From Thioalbus denitrificans (GTDB lineage: Bacteria; Pseudomonadota; Gammaproteobacteria; DSM-26407), in contig NZ_QPJY01000003.1 of NCBI RefSeq assembly GCF_003337735.1, forward strand, positions 1 to 64,000: a DNA stretch of 64,000 nucleotides, written 5' to 3'. This document shows, one piece after another, positions 24,658 to 32,391 of the stretch (its first letter is position 1; each line of letters opens with the position of its first letter). The translations under genes were made by a program, and so were the position numbers. Under the pieces are notes generated by a model that searched no databases, had not been told where the DNA came from, and worked only from the letters and a program-made list of their open reading frames with translations.

Positions 24658-24807
24658 GTTTTCCCCCTTGGGTCGTTGCACAACAGTCGTTGTTGAAACC
24701 GCACAACTGTCAGCAAGAAACATACCCGCCGTTCCGCCCGGGAAACGCCGCTCCGGCGGGCATACGGGTTCGGGGGAGCGCGGCAAATGCCGCAGCGGTC
24801 GGTGATA

Positions 24808-25272
24808 TCACTCGCCCAGGCGGGCGCGGTTGTTGCCTTCGTTGAGCTCGATGACGGCGTAGTCGAGATCCACCTGTCCCAGGCACCGTGCTGCGGGGCC
24901 GCCGGCGGTGAGCGGGAAGACGGCGGCGGCCCCGGCGGCGAGGGGCGGCAGGGTCCAGGCGAGCGCGCCCGGCGGCCAGTTCAGCAGGGTGCGCTCCAGC
25001 GGCGCACAGCCGGCGCAGGCGATGGGCACCGGCGCCGCCCCCTCGCAGCCCACCGCCATCACCACGGCGGGGGCGGGATCGGTGCCGCGGTTCACCACCT
25101 CGACCCGCAGCCCCCCGGCAACCGCTTCCAGGGTCAGCGCCAGGTCGGGCAGGCGGTTGCGGCAGGCGGGGAGCGGGGCGCCCCCCTCGGCGACGAGGGA
25201 AACGGGGGCCGCCAGGGCGGCCGCGGACGCCCCCAGCGCCAGGACCGGCAGGAGGGCAACCGGCGTCCTCAC
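24808..25272 (-). CDS. Exported CARDB-domain protein
   Basis: A 154-residue protein with a signal peptide (TPVALLPVLALGASAAALAAP) and one CARDB-like immunoglobulin-type domain (about residues 35-150, with LPDLALTLEAV, VEVVNRGTDPAPAV and DYAVIELNEGNN). It has Cys pairs that could form disulfides. The start is GTG at 25272: GTGA overlaps the carbonic anhydrase stop TGA, so the genes are translationally coupled; the longer ATG frame upstream runs antisense-like through the anhydrase. Function unknown; a surface or periplasmic adhesion or scaffold role is typical of the fold. Confidence 0.75.
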   Translation of the reverse strand: MRTPVALLPVLALGASAAALAAPVSLVAEGGAPLPACRNRLPDLALTLEAVAGGLRVEVVNRGTDPAPAVVMAVGCEGAAPVPIACAGCAPLERTLLNWPPGALAWTLPPLAAGAAAVFPLTAGGPAARCLGQVDLDYAVIELNEGNNRARLGE

Positions 25273-25940
25273 AGGGCGTGGCGCTCCAGGCTCTCCGGGA
25301 TCGGCGCCTCGATCACCTCGAAGCGGTCGGTCTCGGCGTCGAGGGCGAGCAGCTCGCCCTGGTCCAGGTCGAAGTACCAGCCGTGCAGCTGCAGCCGCCC
25401 CTCCGCCTCCCGATCGCGCACCCAGGGGAAGGTGCGCAGGTTGTCCAGGGAGGCCCGCACGCCCGCCTGCTCGCATTCGCGGGCGGGGTGGGCGGCGTCT
25501 GCCCGGGCCCGGTCGAAGGCGACCTTGCAGGCGTCGCGGGCGATGTCCATCCACGGCCCGATGAACTCCCGCTGCCGCCCCGGGGCCGGCTCGGTGGTGA
25601 TGAGCGAGCGGATGCCGCCGCAGTAGGCGTGGCCCATGATCACCACGTGCTCCACCTGCAGGTCGAGCACGGCGAACTCCAGCGCGGCGCTGGTGCCGTG
25701 GTAGGTGCCGGCCTGCTCGTAGGGCGGCACCAGATTGGCCACGTTGCGGATGACGAACATCTCGCCGGGGCTGCAGTCGAGGATGATGGCGGGGTCCACC
25801 CTCGAGTCGCAGCAGGCCACCATGGCCACCCGGGGCGACTGCCCCTCGCGGCTCAGGCGGTCGAACAGTTCCTGTTTCTGGGGGTAGTAGCCGGCGCGGA
25901 AACGGCCGTAGCCCTGCAACAGTTCGTCGATGGCGTTCAT
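25269..25940 (-). CDS. Beta-class carbonic anhydrase
   Basis: This 223-residue zinc enzyme interconverts CO2 and bicarbonate in the cytoplasm. Zinc ligands are in CxDSR (Cys43, Asp45, Arg47) and HxxC (His104, Cys107). The length is normal for the bacterial beta class. It starts 8 bp after the pycB stop on the same strand, so bicarbonate made here can feed pyruvate carboxylase. It overlaps the downstream CARDB gene by 4 bp. Confidence 0.95.
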   Translation of the reverse strand: MNAIDELLQGYGRFRAGYYPQKQELFDRLSREGQSPRVAMVACCDSRVDPAIILDCSPGEMFVIRNVANLVPPYEQAGTYHGTSAALEFAVLDLQVEHVVIMGHAYCGGIRSLITTEPAPGRQREFIGPWMDIARDACKVAFDRARADAAHPARECEQAGVRASLDNLRTFPWVRDREAEGRLQLHGWYFDLDQGELLALDAETDRFEVIEAPIPESLERHAL

Positions 25941-25948
25941 GGGCGACC

Positions 25949-27787
25949 TCAGGCGGGTTCGATCTCGATCAGGGCCTCGTTGGGATTGACGCTGTCACCC
26001 TTGGCGATGTGCACGGCGATCACCTTGCCGGCGATGGGCGCCTGCACCTCGGCCTCCATCTTCATCGCCTCGGCGATGAGCACCGGGTCGCCGGCGTTCA
26101 CCATGTCGCCCTCCTTCACCTTCACCTCCACGATGGTGCTGGGCATGGAGGTGGTGACGTGGCCGGGCTTGGAGGCGCGCGGGCGGCCGCCCTTGGACTT
26201 GCTCACCACCGCGCCCTCGGCGCCGCCGGTGAGGAGCACCTCCTCCAGCGTCTCCACCACGATCTCCTCGGGCATGCCGTCGAGGGTGAGGTAGAAGTGG
26301 CGCTCGGCCTCGGCCTTGTGGCCGGTGCCGGTGACCTTCACGTGGTAGGTCTCGCCGTGGAGGGTGATGTTGAACTCGGTGGGGGCGGTCTCCGTGGGCG
26401 GCGCCTGCTCGCCCTCCTTCGCCGGCTGGGGCTCCAGCGGCTCGGGGTGCAGGGTGCCGGCGGCGCGGTGCTCCAGGAACTGGCGCCCCACCTCCGGGAA
26501 CATGGCGAAGGTGAGGATATCCTCCTCGCCGCGGGCCAGCTGGCCGATCTGCTCGCCGAGGTTGTGCATCTCGTCCTTGAGCATGTCGGCGGGGCGCACG
26601 TCGATGACCGGCTCGTTGCCGATGGCCTGCTGGCGCACCAGGCTGTTCACCTGTCCCGGCGGACGGCCGTACTTGCCCTGCAGGTAGAGCTTCACCTCGT
26701 TGGTGATGGACTTGTAGCGGGTGCCGGTGAGGACGTTCAGCACCGCCTGGGTGCCCACGATCTGGGAGGTGGGCGTGACCAGGGGCGGGAAGCCGAGATC
26801 CTCGCGTACCCGGGGAATCTCGGTGAGCACCTCCTGCATCCGGTCCAGCGCCCCCTGCTCGCGCAGCTGGTTGGCGAGGTTGGAGATCATGCCGCCGGGC
26901 ACCTGGTTCACCTGCACCCGGGTGTCCACCCCGGTGTAGTCGCTCTCGAACTGGTGGTAGCGCTTGCGCACCTCGTAGAAGTACATGCCGATCTGCTGCA
27001 GCAGTTCGAGATCCATCTCCGTGTCGTGCTCGGTGCCGCGCAGGGCCGCCACCATGCTCTCGGTGGGGGCGTGGCTGGTGCCGCCGGCCATGGATGAGAT
27101 GGCGGTGTCGATGTGGCGGCAGCCGTTCTCGATGGCCTTCAGGTGGCACATCTCGGCCTGGCCGGAGGTGGCGTGGGTGTGCAGGTGGATGGGCAGGTCC
27201 ACCGCGTCCACCAGGACCTTGACCAGCTCGGCGGTGGCGTAGGGGGTGAGCAGGCCCGCCATGTCCTTGATGGCGATGCTGTCACACCCCATCTGCGCCA
27301 TCTCCTTCGCCATGGCCACGAACTGGTCGTTGCTGTGCACCGGGCTGGTGGTGTAGCTGATGGCGCCCTGGGCGTGCTTGCCGGCGGCCTTCACCGACTC
27401 GATGGCCACGCGCAGGTTGCGCACGTCGTTGAGGGCATCGAAGATGCGGAACACGTCGATGCCGTTCGCAGCGGCGCGCTTGGCGAAGGCCCGCACCACG
27501 TCGTCGGAGTAGTGGCGGTAGCCGAGCAGGTTCTGGCCCCGCAACAGCATCTGCAGCCGGGTGTTGGGCAGCGCCTCGCGCAGCTTGCGCAGCCGCTCCC
27601 AGGGGTCCTCCTTGAGGAAGCGCAGGCAGGAGTCGAAGGTGGCGCCGCCCCACACCTCCAGCGACCAGTAGCCGGCCGCGTCCAGCTTGCCGCAGATGGG
27701 CAGCATGTCATCGGTACGCAGGCGGGTCGCGATGAGGGACTGGTGCGCGTCGCGCAGGACCGTATCGGTGATGAAGACTTTCGACAT
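25949..27787 (-). CDS. pycB: Pyruvate carboxylase subunit B (carboxyltransferase and biotin carrier)
   Basis: A 612-residue subunit. The HMGL-like TIM-barrel carboxyltransferase domain (residues 1-300, DTVLRDAHQSL and metal ligands HLHTHATSG) is followed by the conserved PYC_OADA domain (about 300-470), a Pro/Glu-rich linker, and a biotinyl domain with AMKME near residue 575. It is homologous to oxaloacetate decarboxylase alpha; pairing with a biotin carboxylase subunit and absence of OadB/OadG indicate the anaplerotic two-subunit pyruvate carboxylase. Confidence 0.92.
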   Translation of the reverse strand: MSKVFITDTVLRDAHQSLIATRLRTDDMLPICGKLDAAGYWSLEVWGGATFDSCLRFLKEDPWERLRKLREALPNTRLQMLLRGQNLLGYRHYSDDVVRAFAKRAAANGIDVFRIFDALNDVRNLRVAIESVKAAGKHAQGAISYTTSPVHSNDQFVAMAKEMAQMGCDSIAIKDMAGLLTPYATAELVKVLVDAVDLPIHLHTHATSGQAEMCHLKAIENGCRHIDTAISSMAGGTSHAPTESMVAALRGTEHDTEMDLELLQQIGMYFYEVRKRYHQFESDYTGVDTRVQVNQVPGGMISNLANQLREQGALDRMQEVLTEIPRVREDLGFPPLVTPTSQIVGTQAVLNVLTGTRYKSITNEVKLYLQGKYGRPPGQVNSLVRQQAIGNEPVIDVRPADMLKDEMHNLGEQIGQLARGEEDILTFAMFPEVGRQFLEHRAAGTLHPEPLEPQPAKEGEQAPPTETAPTEFNITLHGETYHVKVTGTGHKAEAERHFYLTLDGMPEEIVVETLEEVLLTGGAEGAVVSKSKGGRPRASKPGHVTTSMPSTIVEVKVKEGDMVNAGDPVLIAEAMKMEAEVQAPIAGKVIAVHIAKGDSVNPNEALIEIEPA

Positions 27788-27818
27788 GGCGATGGTTCCC
27801 GACTTTGGTTTCCGTTGG

Positions 27819-29237
27819 TTACAGCCCGGCGTGGGCGGCGATGGCCGCGGCCAGGGCGGCGGCGACGTCGTGGGGGCGGCGTTTGCTGGAGTAGTTCGCC
27901 AGCTCGGGGTGGGTGGCCACGAAGCTGGTGTCGAAGGTGCCGGTGCGGAACTCGGCCGTCTTCAGGATCTCCAGGTAGTAGGGAATGGTGGTGCGGATTC
28001 CCTGCAGGCCGATATCGCGCAGGGAGCGCCGGGCGCGGTTCACCGCCTCGTCCCAGGTGAGCGCCCAGACAATCAGCTTGGCGCACATGGAGTCGTAGTA
28101 GGGCGGTATCTCGTAGCCGGTGTAGATGGCCGCGTCGGTGCGCACGCCCGGCCCGCCGGGGGCGTAGTAGCGGGTGATGCGCCCGAAGCTGGGCAGGAAG
28201 TCGTTCTTGGGATCCTCGGCGTTGACGCGCAGCTGGATGGCGTAGCCGCGCCGCTGCACGTCGCCCTGGGCGTAGGAGAGCGGCTGGCCGTCGGCGATCC
28301 GGATCTGCTCGCGCACGATGTCGATGCCGGTGATCTGCTCGGAGATGGTGTGCTCCACCTGCAGGCGGGTGTTCATCTCCATGAAGTAGAACTGGTTGCC
28401 GGCGTCGAGCAGGAACTCCACCGTGCCGGCATTGGTGTAGCCCACCGACTTGGCCGCCTTCACCGCGAGCGCGCCGATCTCCTGGCGCTGGGCCTCGGTG
28501 AGCTGGGGCGAGGGAGCGATCTCGATGAGCTTCTGGTTGCGGCGCTGGATGGAGCAGTCGCGCTCGAACAGGTGGATGGCGTTGCCGTGGGTGTCCGCCA
28601 GCACCTGCACCTCGATGTGGCGCGGGTTGACGATGCACTTCTCCAGGAACACCTCGGCGGAGCCGAAGGCCTTGGTGGCCTCGGAGACCACGCGGTCGTA
28701 GTTGCGGCGCAGATCGGCCTCGGAGTCGCAGCGGCGAATGCCTCGGCCGCCGCCGCCGGAGGTGGCCTTGAGCATCACCGGGTAGCCGATCTCGCCCGCC
28801 CGCGCCAGCGCATCCTCCAGGTCGGCCAGGTTGCCCTCGCTGCCCGGGGTGACCGGCAGGCCGGCGGCGATCATCGACCGGCGCGCCTCCGTCTTGTCGC
28901 CCATGCGCCGGATCACCTCGGCGTCGGGGCCGATGAAGCGGATGCCGCGCCGATCGCAGGCGGCGGCCAGCTCGGGATTCTCGGACAGGAAGCCGTAGCC
29001 GGGATGGAGGGCGTCGCAGCCGGTGGCCACGGCCAGATCCACCAGGCGGTGGGCGTTGAGATAGCCGGCCAGGGGATCGGGACCCAGGCTGTAGGCCTCG
29101 TCGGCCTTCTTCACATGCAACGCGTGCCGATCGGCCTCGGAGTAGACCGCCACCGAGCGAATGCCCATCTCGGCACAGGCGCGCGCGATGCGCACCGCGA
29201 TTTCACCGCGGTTGGCGATGAGTATCTTTCTGATCAC
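27819..29237 (-). CDS. pycA: Pyruvate carboxylase subunit A (biotin carboxylase)
   Basis: This 472-residue ATP-grasp enzyme carboxylates biotin on PycB. The start IRKILIANRGEIAVRI is classical, with the glycine-rich ATP loop KATSGGGGRGIR and the active-site segment FMEMNTRLQVEH. The start is GTG at 29237, preceded by GGAGG; the N-terminal extension upstream is not family-like. First gene of pycA-pycB-carbonic anhydrase-CARDB. Confidence 0.93.
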   Translation of the reverse strand: MIRKILIANRGEIAVRIARACAEMGIRSVAVYSEADRHALHVKKADEAYSLGPDPLAGYLNAHRLVDLAVATGCDALHPGYGFLSENPELAAACDRRGIRFIGPDAEVIRRMGDKTEARRSMIAAGLPVTPGSEGNLADLEDALARAGEIGYPVMLKATSGGGGRGIRRCDSEADLRRNYDRVVSEATKAFGSAEVFLEKCIVNPRHIEVQVLADTHGNAIHLFERDCSIQRRNQKLIEIAPSPQLTEAQRQEIGALAVKAAKSVGYTNAGTVEFLLDAGNQFYFMEMNTRLQVEHTISEQITGIDIVREQIRIADGQPLSYAQGDVQRRGYAIQLRVNAEDPKNDFLPSFGRITRYYAPGGPGVRTDAAIYTGYEIPPYYDSMCAKLIVWALTWDEAVNRARRSLRDIGLQGIRTTIPYYLEILKTAEFRTGTFDTSFVATHPELANYSSKRRPHDVAAALAAAIAAHAGL

Positions 29238-29640
29238 ACAAACCTCCGCTGACGGGGTTGCGGTGCGCCGCCCAGGCGCCTCAGGGTATGCTGCGGCACA
29301 GCAAAACGTAGCCGATCCGCGGCCGGACGGCAATCAGGCCCTGCTTGCGGGGCACCGGCGGTTTGTCACAGTCCCTGGACCCGGCACCGGGAGAAGCAAT
29401 CTCGCTCCGGGCGCGCCGCAGGGCTCCGCTGCGCCGGTGTGGCCATTCCACATCCTGCCCCGGCAACACCGCCATGGCTGCGGACGGTCACTCCCTGGGC
29501 ACTGCGTGTCTTTTCCAGGACTGTATCGGGCGGGCCCGGGGCCGCCCGGCGGCACGTCTCATCCGTGCCGCCGGACCCTCGGGGAAATGATCATATACAC
29601 TTTTGCGGGCGTTTGATATCCCGGTTACTGCACTGCGTCA
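29238..29640. other. Intergenic region upstream of pycA
   Basis: 403 bp with no gene, repeat or clear promoter. It is GC-rich for its left two thirds and ends in an AT-rich stretch around 29586-29610. It should contain the pycA promoter and the 3' end of the PepSY-like gene transcript. Confidence 0.4.
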
Positions 29641-29937
29641 TCAGCCGAGATGGCGGCCGCTGCGGGCATCGAAGCGGGATTCCTGCAGCCCGTCGCGTCC
29701 CAGCAGCACGATCCGGTAGACCCAGTCCGTGTCCACGGCGTGCAGCTCCGCCCGGACAAAGCGCCCCGCGGTCATGCGTTCCGCGGCCTGGATGACCGTA
29801 TCGATCGAGACCAGGGCGGCCGGGAGTTCACCCCGCCCGGAACGGTCACAGCAGCCGGCGGCCACACCGGCGCCCACCGACAGCACCAGGCCCAGACCCA
29901 GCAGGACAACAGCGGCTATGCGCGGGATTTTCTTCAT
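29641..29937 (-). CDS. Small exported PepSY-like protein
   Basis: 98 residues. The signal peptide (KKIPRIAAVVLLGLGLVLSVG) is followed by a short Cys-Cys motif and a single PepSY-like fold (about 40-95: TVIQAAERMTAGRFVRAELH and WVYRIVLLGRDG then ESRFDARSG). PepSY proteins occur near signalling and electron-transfer systems and are thought to bind or inhibit partners. The start at 29937 follows GGGAGGAA. Monocistronic by position. Confidence 0.75.
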   Translation of the reverse strand: MKKIPRIAAVVLLGLGLVLSVGAGVAAGCCDRSGRGELPAALVSIDTVIQAAERMTAGRFVRAELHAVDTDWVYRIVLLGRDGLQESRFDARSGRHLG

Positions 29938-30024
29938 GGGGGTTCCTCCCAGGTGGCATCCATTGACGATGCCATTCTCCCGCGGCCCCATGAAACCACA
30001 CTGAATTTATTATTAACCCAGGTT

Positions 30025-30165
30025 TCTGTCGCCAGGAACGCCAAGGTTAAGAATGCTCGAGACCTTCCGAATGGCGCATCGAACATCGTCTTGCACGGAG
30101 GCCACTGCGGTACAAGACCGTCAATCCTCTTGTTTTCCCGGCGTTCTTCGCGTCTTGGCGAGAGA
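30025..30165. repeat. 140-bp inverted-repeat element, CGCCAGGAACGCCAAGG family (copy 1)
   Basis: The left end TCGCCAGGAACGCCAAGG is matched by an inverted right end GGCGTTCTTCGCGTCTTGGCGA, with an unrelated core. A 139-bp relative is at 49289-49427 and a fragment near 2400. It occupies most of the gap 29938-30292. Confidence 0.7.
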
Positions 30166-30292
30166 TTTGTGAAAAATTGCGGGCCGGCTGCCTTTAAGCA
30201 TGGTCGGCCGGCAGGGCGCGCGGGCTGGCGACCGTACCCGGCGCGGACTATGTTTAAGCAGGAATCCTCCTCCCCCTGCCCTCCGAACCACC

Positions 30293-31078
30293 ATGTCCAT
30301 CGAGCTCTACGGGGATGATCTCCATTCCTGCCAGTTGTTCAGTGGGCAGGTGGTGCGCACCGAGGTGCAGACCTGCCAGGGCCTGGTTGTGCACGGCTAT
30401 CACGCCGCCCTCATCGATCCCGGCGGCACAGCCACCTTCAACCGTGTCCTGACACAGCTGGGCCCTCACCTCAAGTACCTGGATTATCTCCTGTTTTCAC
30501 ACCAGGACCCGGATACCACCGGGGCTCTCGAGGGTTGGGTGCTGGCCACCCGGGGCAAGGTGGTCATCCCCGAGCTGTGGGAGCGCTTCCTGCCCCACCT
30601 GTGCTCGCCGGGGATCCTCGACGGCCGGGTGATCACCATTCCCGACGCCGGACTCGAGCTGCCCATGGGCAAATCCCGGCTACGCGCCCTGCCCGCCCAC
30701 TTCCTCCATTCAGAAGGAAACTTCCACTTCCATGATCCCGTCGCCCGGGCCCTGTTCAGCGGCGACATGGGCTCGGCCATCGGCGTGGAGGAGTTGTGCA
30801 CGCCCGTGGAGAGCCTGGGCCCGCACATCCGCTACATGGAGCCCTTCCACCGCCGCCACATGAGCTGCAACAAGGCCTGCCGGCTATGGGCCGACATGGT
30901 CAGGGAGATCGACCTGGAGTGGCTCGTGCCCCATCACGGCCCCCCGCTCCATGGCCGGGCCGTGATCACCGACTTCCTGGAGTGGATATCGGAGCTGGAG
31001 TGCGGCACCGACCTGCTCACCGCCGCGGACTACCGGCCGCCCGGACCGGTGCGGCACCAGGGGAAAGGTGAAAGGTGA
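30293..31078 (+). CDS. Metallo-beta-lactamase-fold diiron protein, ODP/FprA-like
   Basis: 261 residues. Metal-binding motifs run SHQDPD (His70, Asp72, Asp74), HFLHSEGNFHFHD (around 136-148), SGDMGS (Asp158) and PHHG (His214/215). This replaces the HxHxDH of hydrolases with the variant seen in oxygen-binding diiron proteins (ODP) and the diiron domain of flavodiiron proteins. It has no flavodoxin domain, so it would need a partner for O2 or NO reduction, or act as a sensor. The ATG at 30293 starts the conserved part. Stop is followed by tandem repeats and a convergent gene. Confidence 0.75.
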   Translation: MSIELYGDDLHSCQLFSGQVVRTEVQTCQGLVVHGYHAALIDPGGTATFNRVLTQLGPHLKYLDYLLFSHQDPDTTGALEGWVLATRGKVVIPELWERFLPHLCSPGILDGRVITIPDAGLELPMGKSRLRALPAHFLHSEGNFHFHDPVARALFSGDMGSAIGVEELCTPVESLGPHIRYMEPFHRRHMSCNKACRLWADMVREIDLEWLVPHHGPPLHGRAVITDFLEWISELECGTDLLTAADYRPPGPVRHQGKGER

Positions 31079-31086
31079 AGGGTGAA

Positions 31087-31181
31087 AGGACAAAGGACAA
31101 AGGACAAAGGACAAAGGCAGGATGCCCCCGCCGCCACCGGAGGCGCCAGTCACCAGTCACCAGTCACCAGTCACCAGTCAC
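31087..31181. repeat. Two heptamer tandem tracts between convergent genes
   Basis: AAGGACA is repeated four times (31087-31117) and CCAGTCA five times (31146-31181), in the gap between the stops of the diiron protein and the YkgJ-family gene. Confidence 0.85.
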
Positions 31182-31274
31182 GGAACACGGAACACCAGCA
31201 TCCCTTGACCTTTATCCCTTATCCATCAACCCCTATCCATGAACCCGTAACCTTTTTCCCTTCACCCCGCTGAA

Positions 31275-32189
31275 TCAGTAGTCGTCCACCGACGCGTCGA
31301 AACGCTCGGCGTCGTTCAGATCGGCCAGGGCGGCCTTGTGCTGGGCGGCGGCCTGCGCCGCCTGGGCCTCGGCCGCGGCGATCTTGCGGGTATTGCGCTC
31401 CTCCACGGCCTCCTGGCGCACGGGGATGGAGACCTCGCCGAACAGCACCTGGCGCAGCAGCCGGGCGCTGAACTCCAGCAGCGCCTCGTCACTGGCCTCG
31501 ATCTCGTCGAAGAGTTCGGGCGGCAGGTCGTAGGACTCGCGGAAGCTCTCGGAGGTGGCGAAGGCCCGGAAGGTATCCGGATCGTAGCTGGCCATGAAGA
31601 AGAACTGCCGGCTCTTCAGCGACAGGCTGCCGATCGAGGGTCCGGAGGACTTTTTCTTCAGGACCAGCTGCCTCCAGCCGCGGGAGTGACGGTCGTACTC
31701 CACCACGCCCTGCTCCTGGCGGTACTCGTCGATGGTGATGGGGCGTTCCTCGAGATGCCCCATGCAGTGCTCCTCCTTGACCACCGCGTAGGCGTCCCGA
31801 TCCACGTATTCGTCCTGCTTGCGCAGGGACATGAGGCCGACGGGATAGTAGCGGCACGAGGCGGGACGGTCGTCGTAGACCGAACAGCCCTCGTCCACCA
31901 TGAAGCGGCAGGCGGTGCCGTTCGGCACCGGCTTCATCTTCACCCCGGCCAGGCCGTCCTTCTCCATCTCGAAGGGAACGGTGTACTCGCGCAGGAACTG
32001 GGCGGAGGTGATGCCGAGCCGCTTCCTGAGCCGCACGATGTCGTAGGGTGTCAGGGTGATGTCGATGTTGCTGCAGCAGGCGTTCCAGCAGCTGATTCCC
32101 TTGTGGCAGCGGAAGTTGAACTGGTGATCGCCCTCCAGCATCACGGGCATGACAGGGCTCTCGAAGGGGGGCTTCATGGGTTCGCTCAT
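31275..32189 (-). CDS. YkgJ-family cysteine-cluster protein
   Basis: 304 residues. The N-terminal half carries the YkgJ zinc/iron-chelating cluster: Cys28, Cys34, Cys38-39 (FRCHKGISCWNACC) and later ACRF, GCSVYDDRPASCRYYP. The C-terminal third is an Ala/Glu-rich helical tail. Family members are thought to bind Fe-S or metal clusters; function is unsettled. It lies 200 bp downstream of aprA on the same strand, separated by a hairpin, so it may be co-expressed by read-through and serve APS-reductase cofactor assembly (inference). The start at 32189 follows AGAGGTGA. Confidence 0.8.
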   Translation of the reverse strand: MSEPMKPPFESPVMPVMLEGDHQFNFRCHKGISCWNACCSNIDITLTPYDIVRLRKRLGITSAQFLREYTVPFEMEKDGLAGVKMKPVPNGTACRFMVDEGCSVYDDRPASCRYYPVGLMSLRKQDEYVDRDAYAVVKEEHCMGHLEERPITIDEYRQEQGVVEYDRHSRGWRQLVLKKKSSGPSIGSLSLKSRQFFFMASYDPDTFRAFATSESFRESYDLPPELFDEIEASDEALLEFSARLLRQVLFGEVSIPVRQEAVEERNTRKIAAAEAQAAQAAAQHKAALADLNDAERFDASVDDY

Positions 32190-32335
32190 GGAATCACCTC
32201 TGGATATCGGCCGCTGTCCGCACGGCTGTGCGACGGGTCTGTTTGGACCGCGGCCGGAACGGGAAGGTTCACTTCCCGGGACAGGCACCTGCAACGTTCG
32301 CGTACCGCCTGGAACGTTCGTGTTCTACATAATAA

Positions 32336-32367
32336 GAGGTCCGGGTGCCTCGCGACACCCGGACCTC
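32336..32367 (-). terminator. Terminator hairpin behind aprA
   Basis: A 12-bp perfect stem (GAGGTCCGGGTG at 32336-32347 and CACCCGGACCTC at 32356-32367) with an 8-base loop. On the minus strand it is followed by TTATTATGT, a weak U-tract. It probably ends most sat-aprBA transcripts. Confidence 0.8.
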
Positions 32368-32391
32368 GAAGTCTAAACCGTCAAGCAGTGA

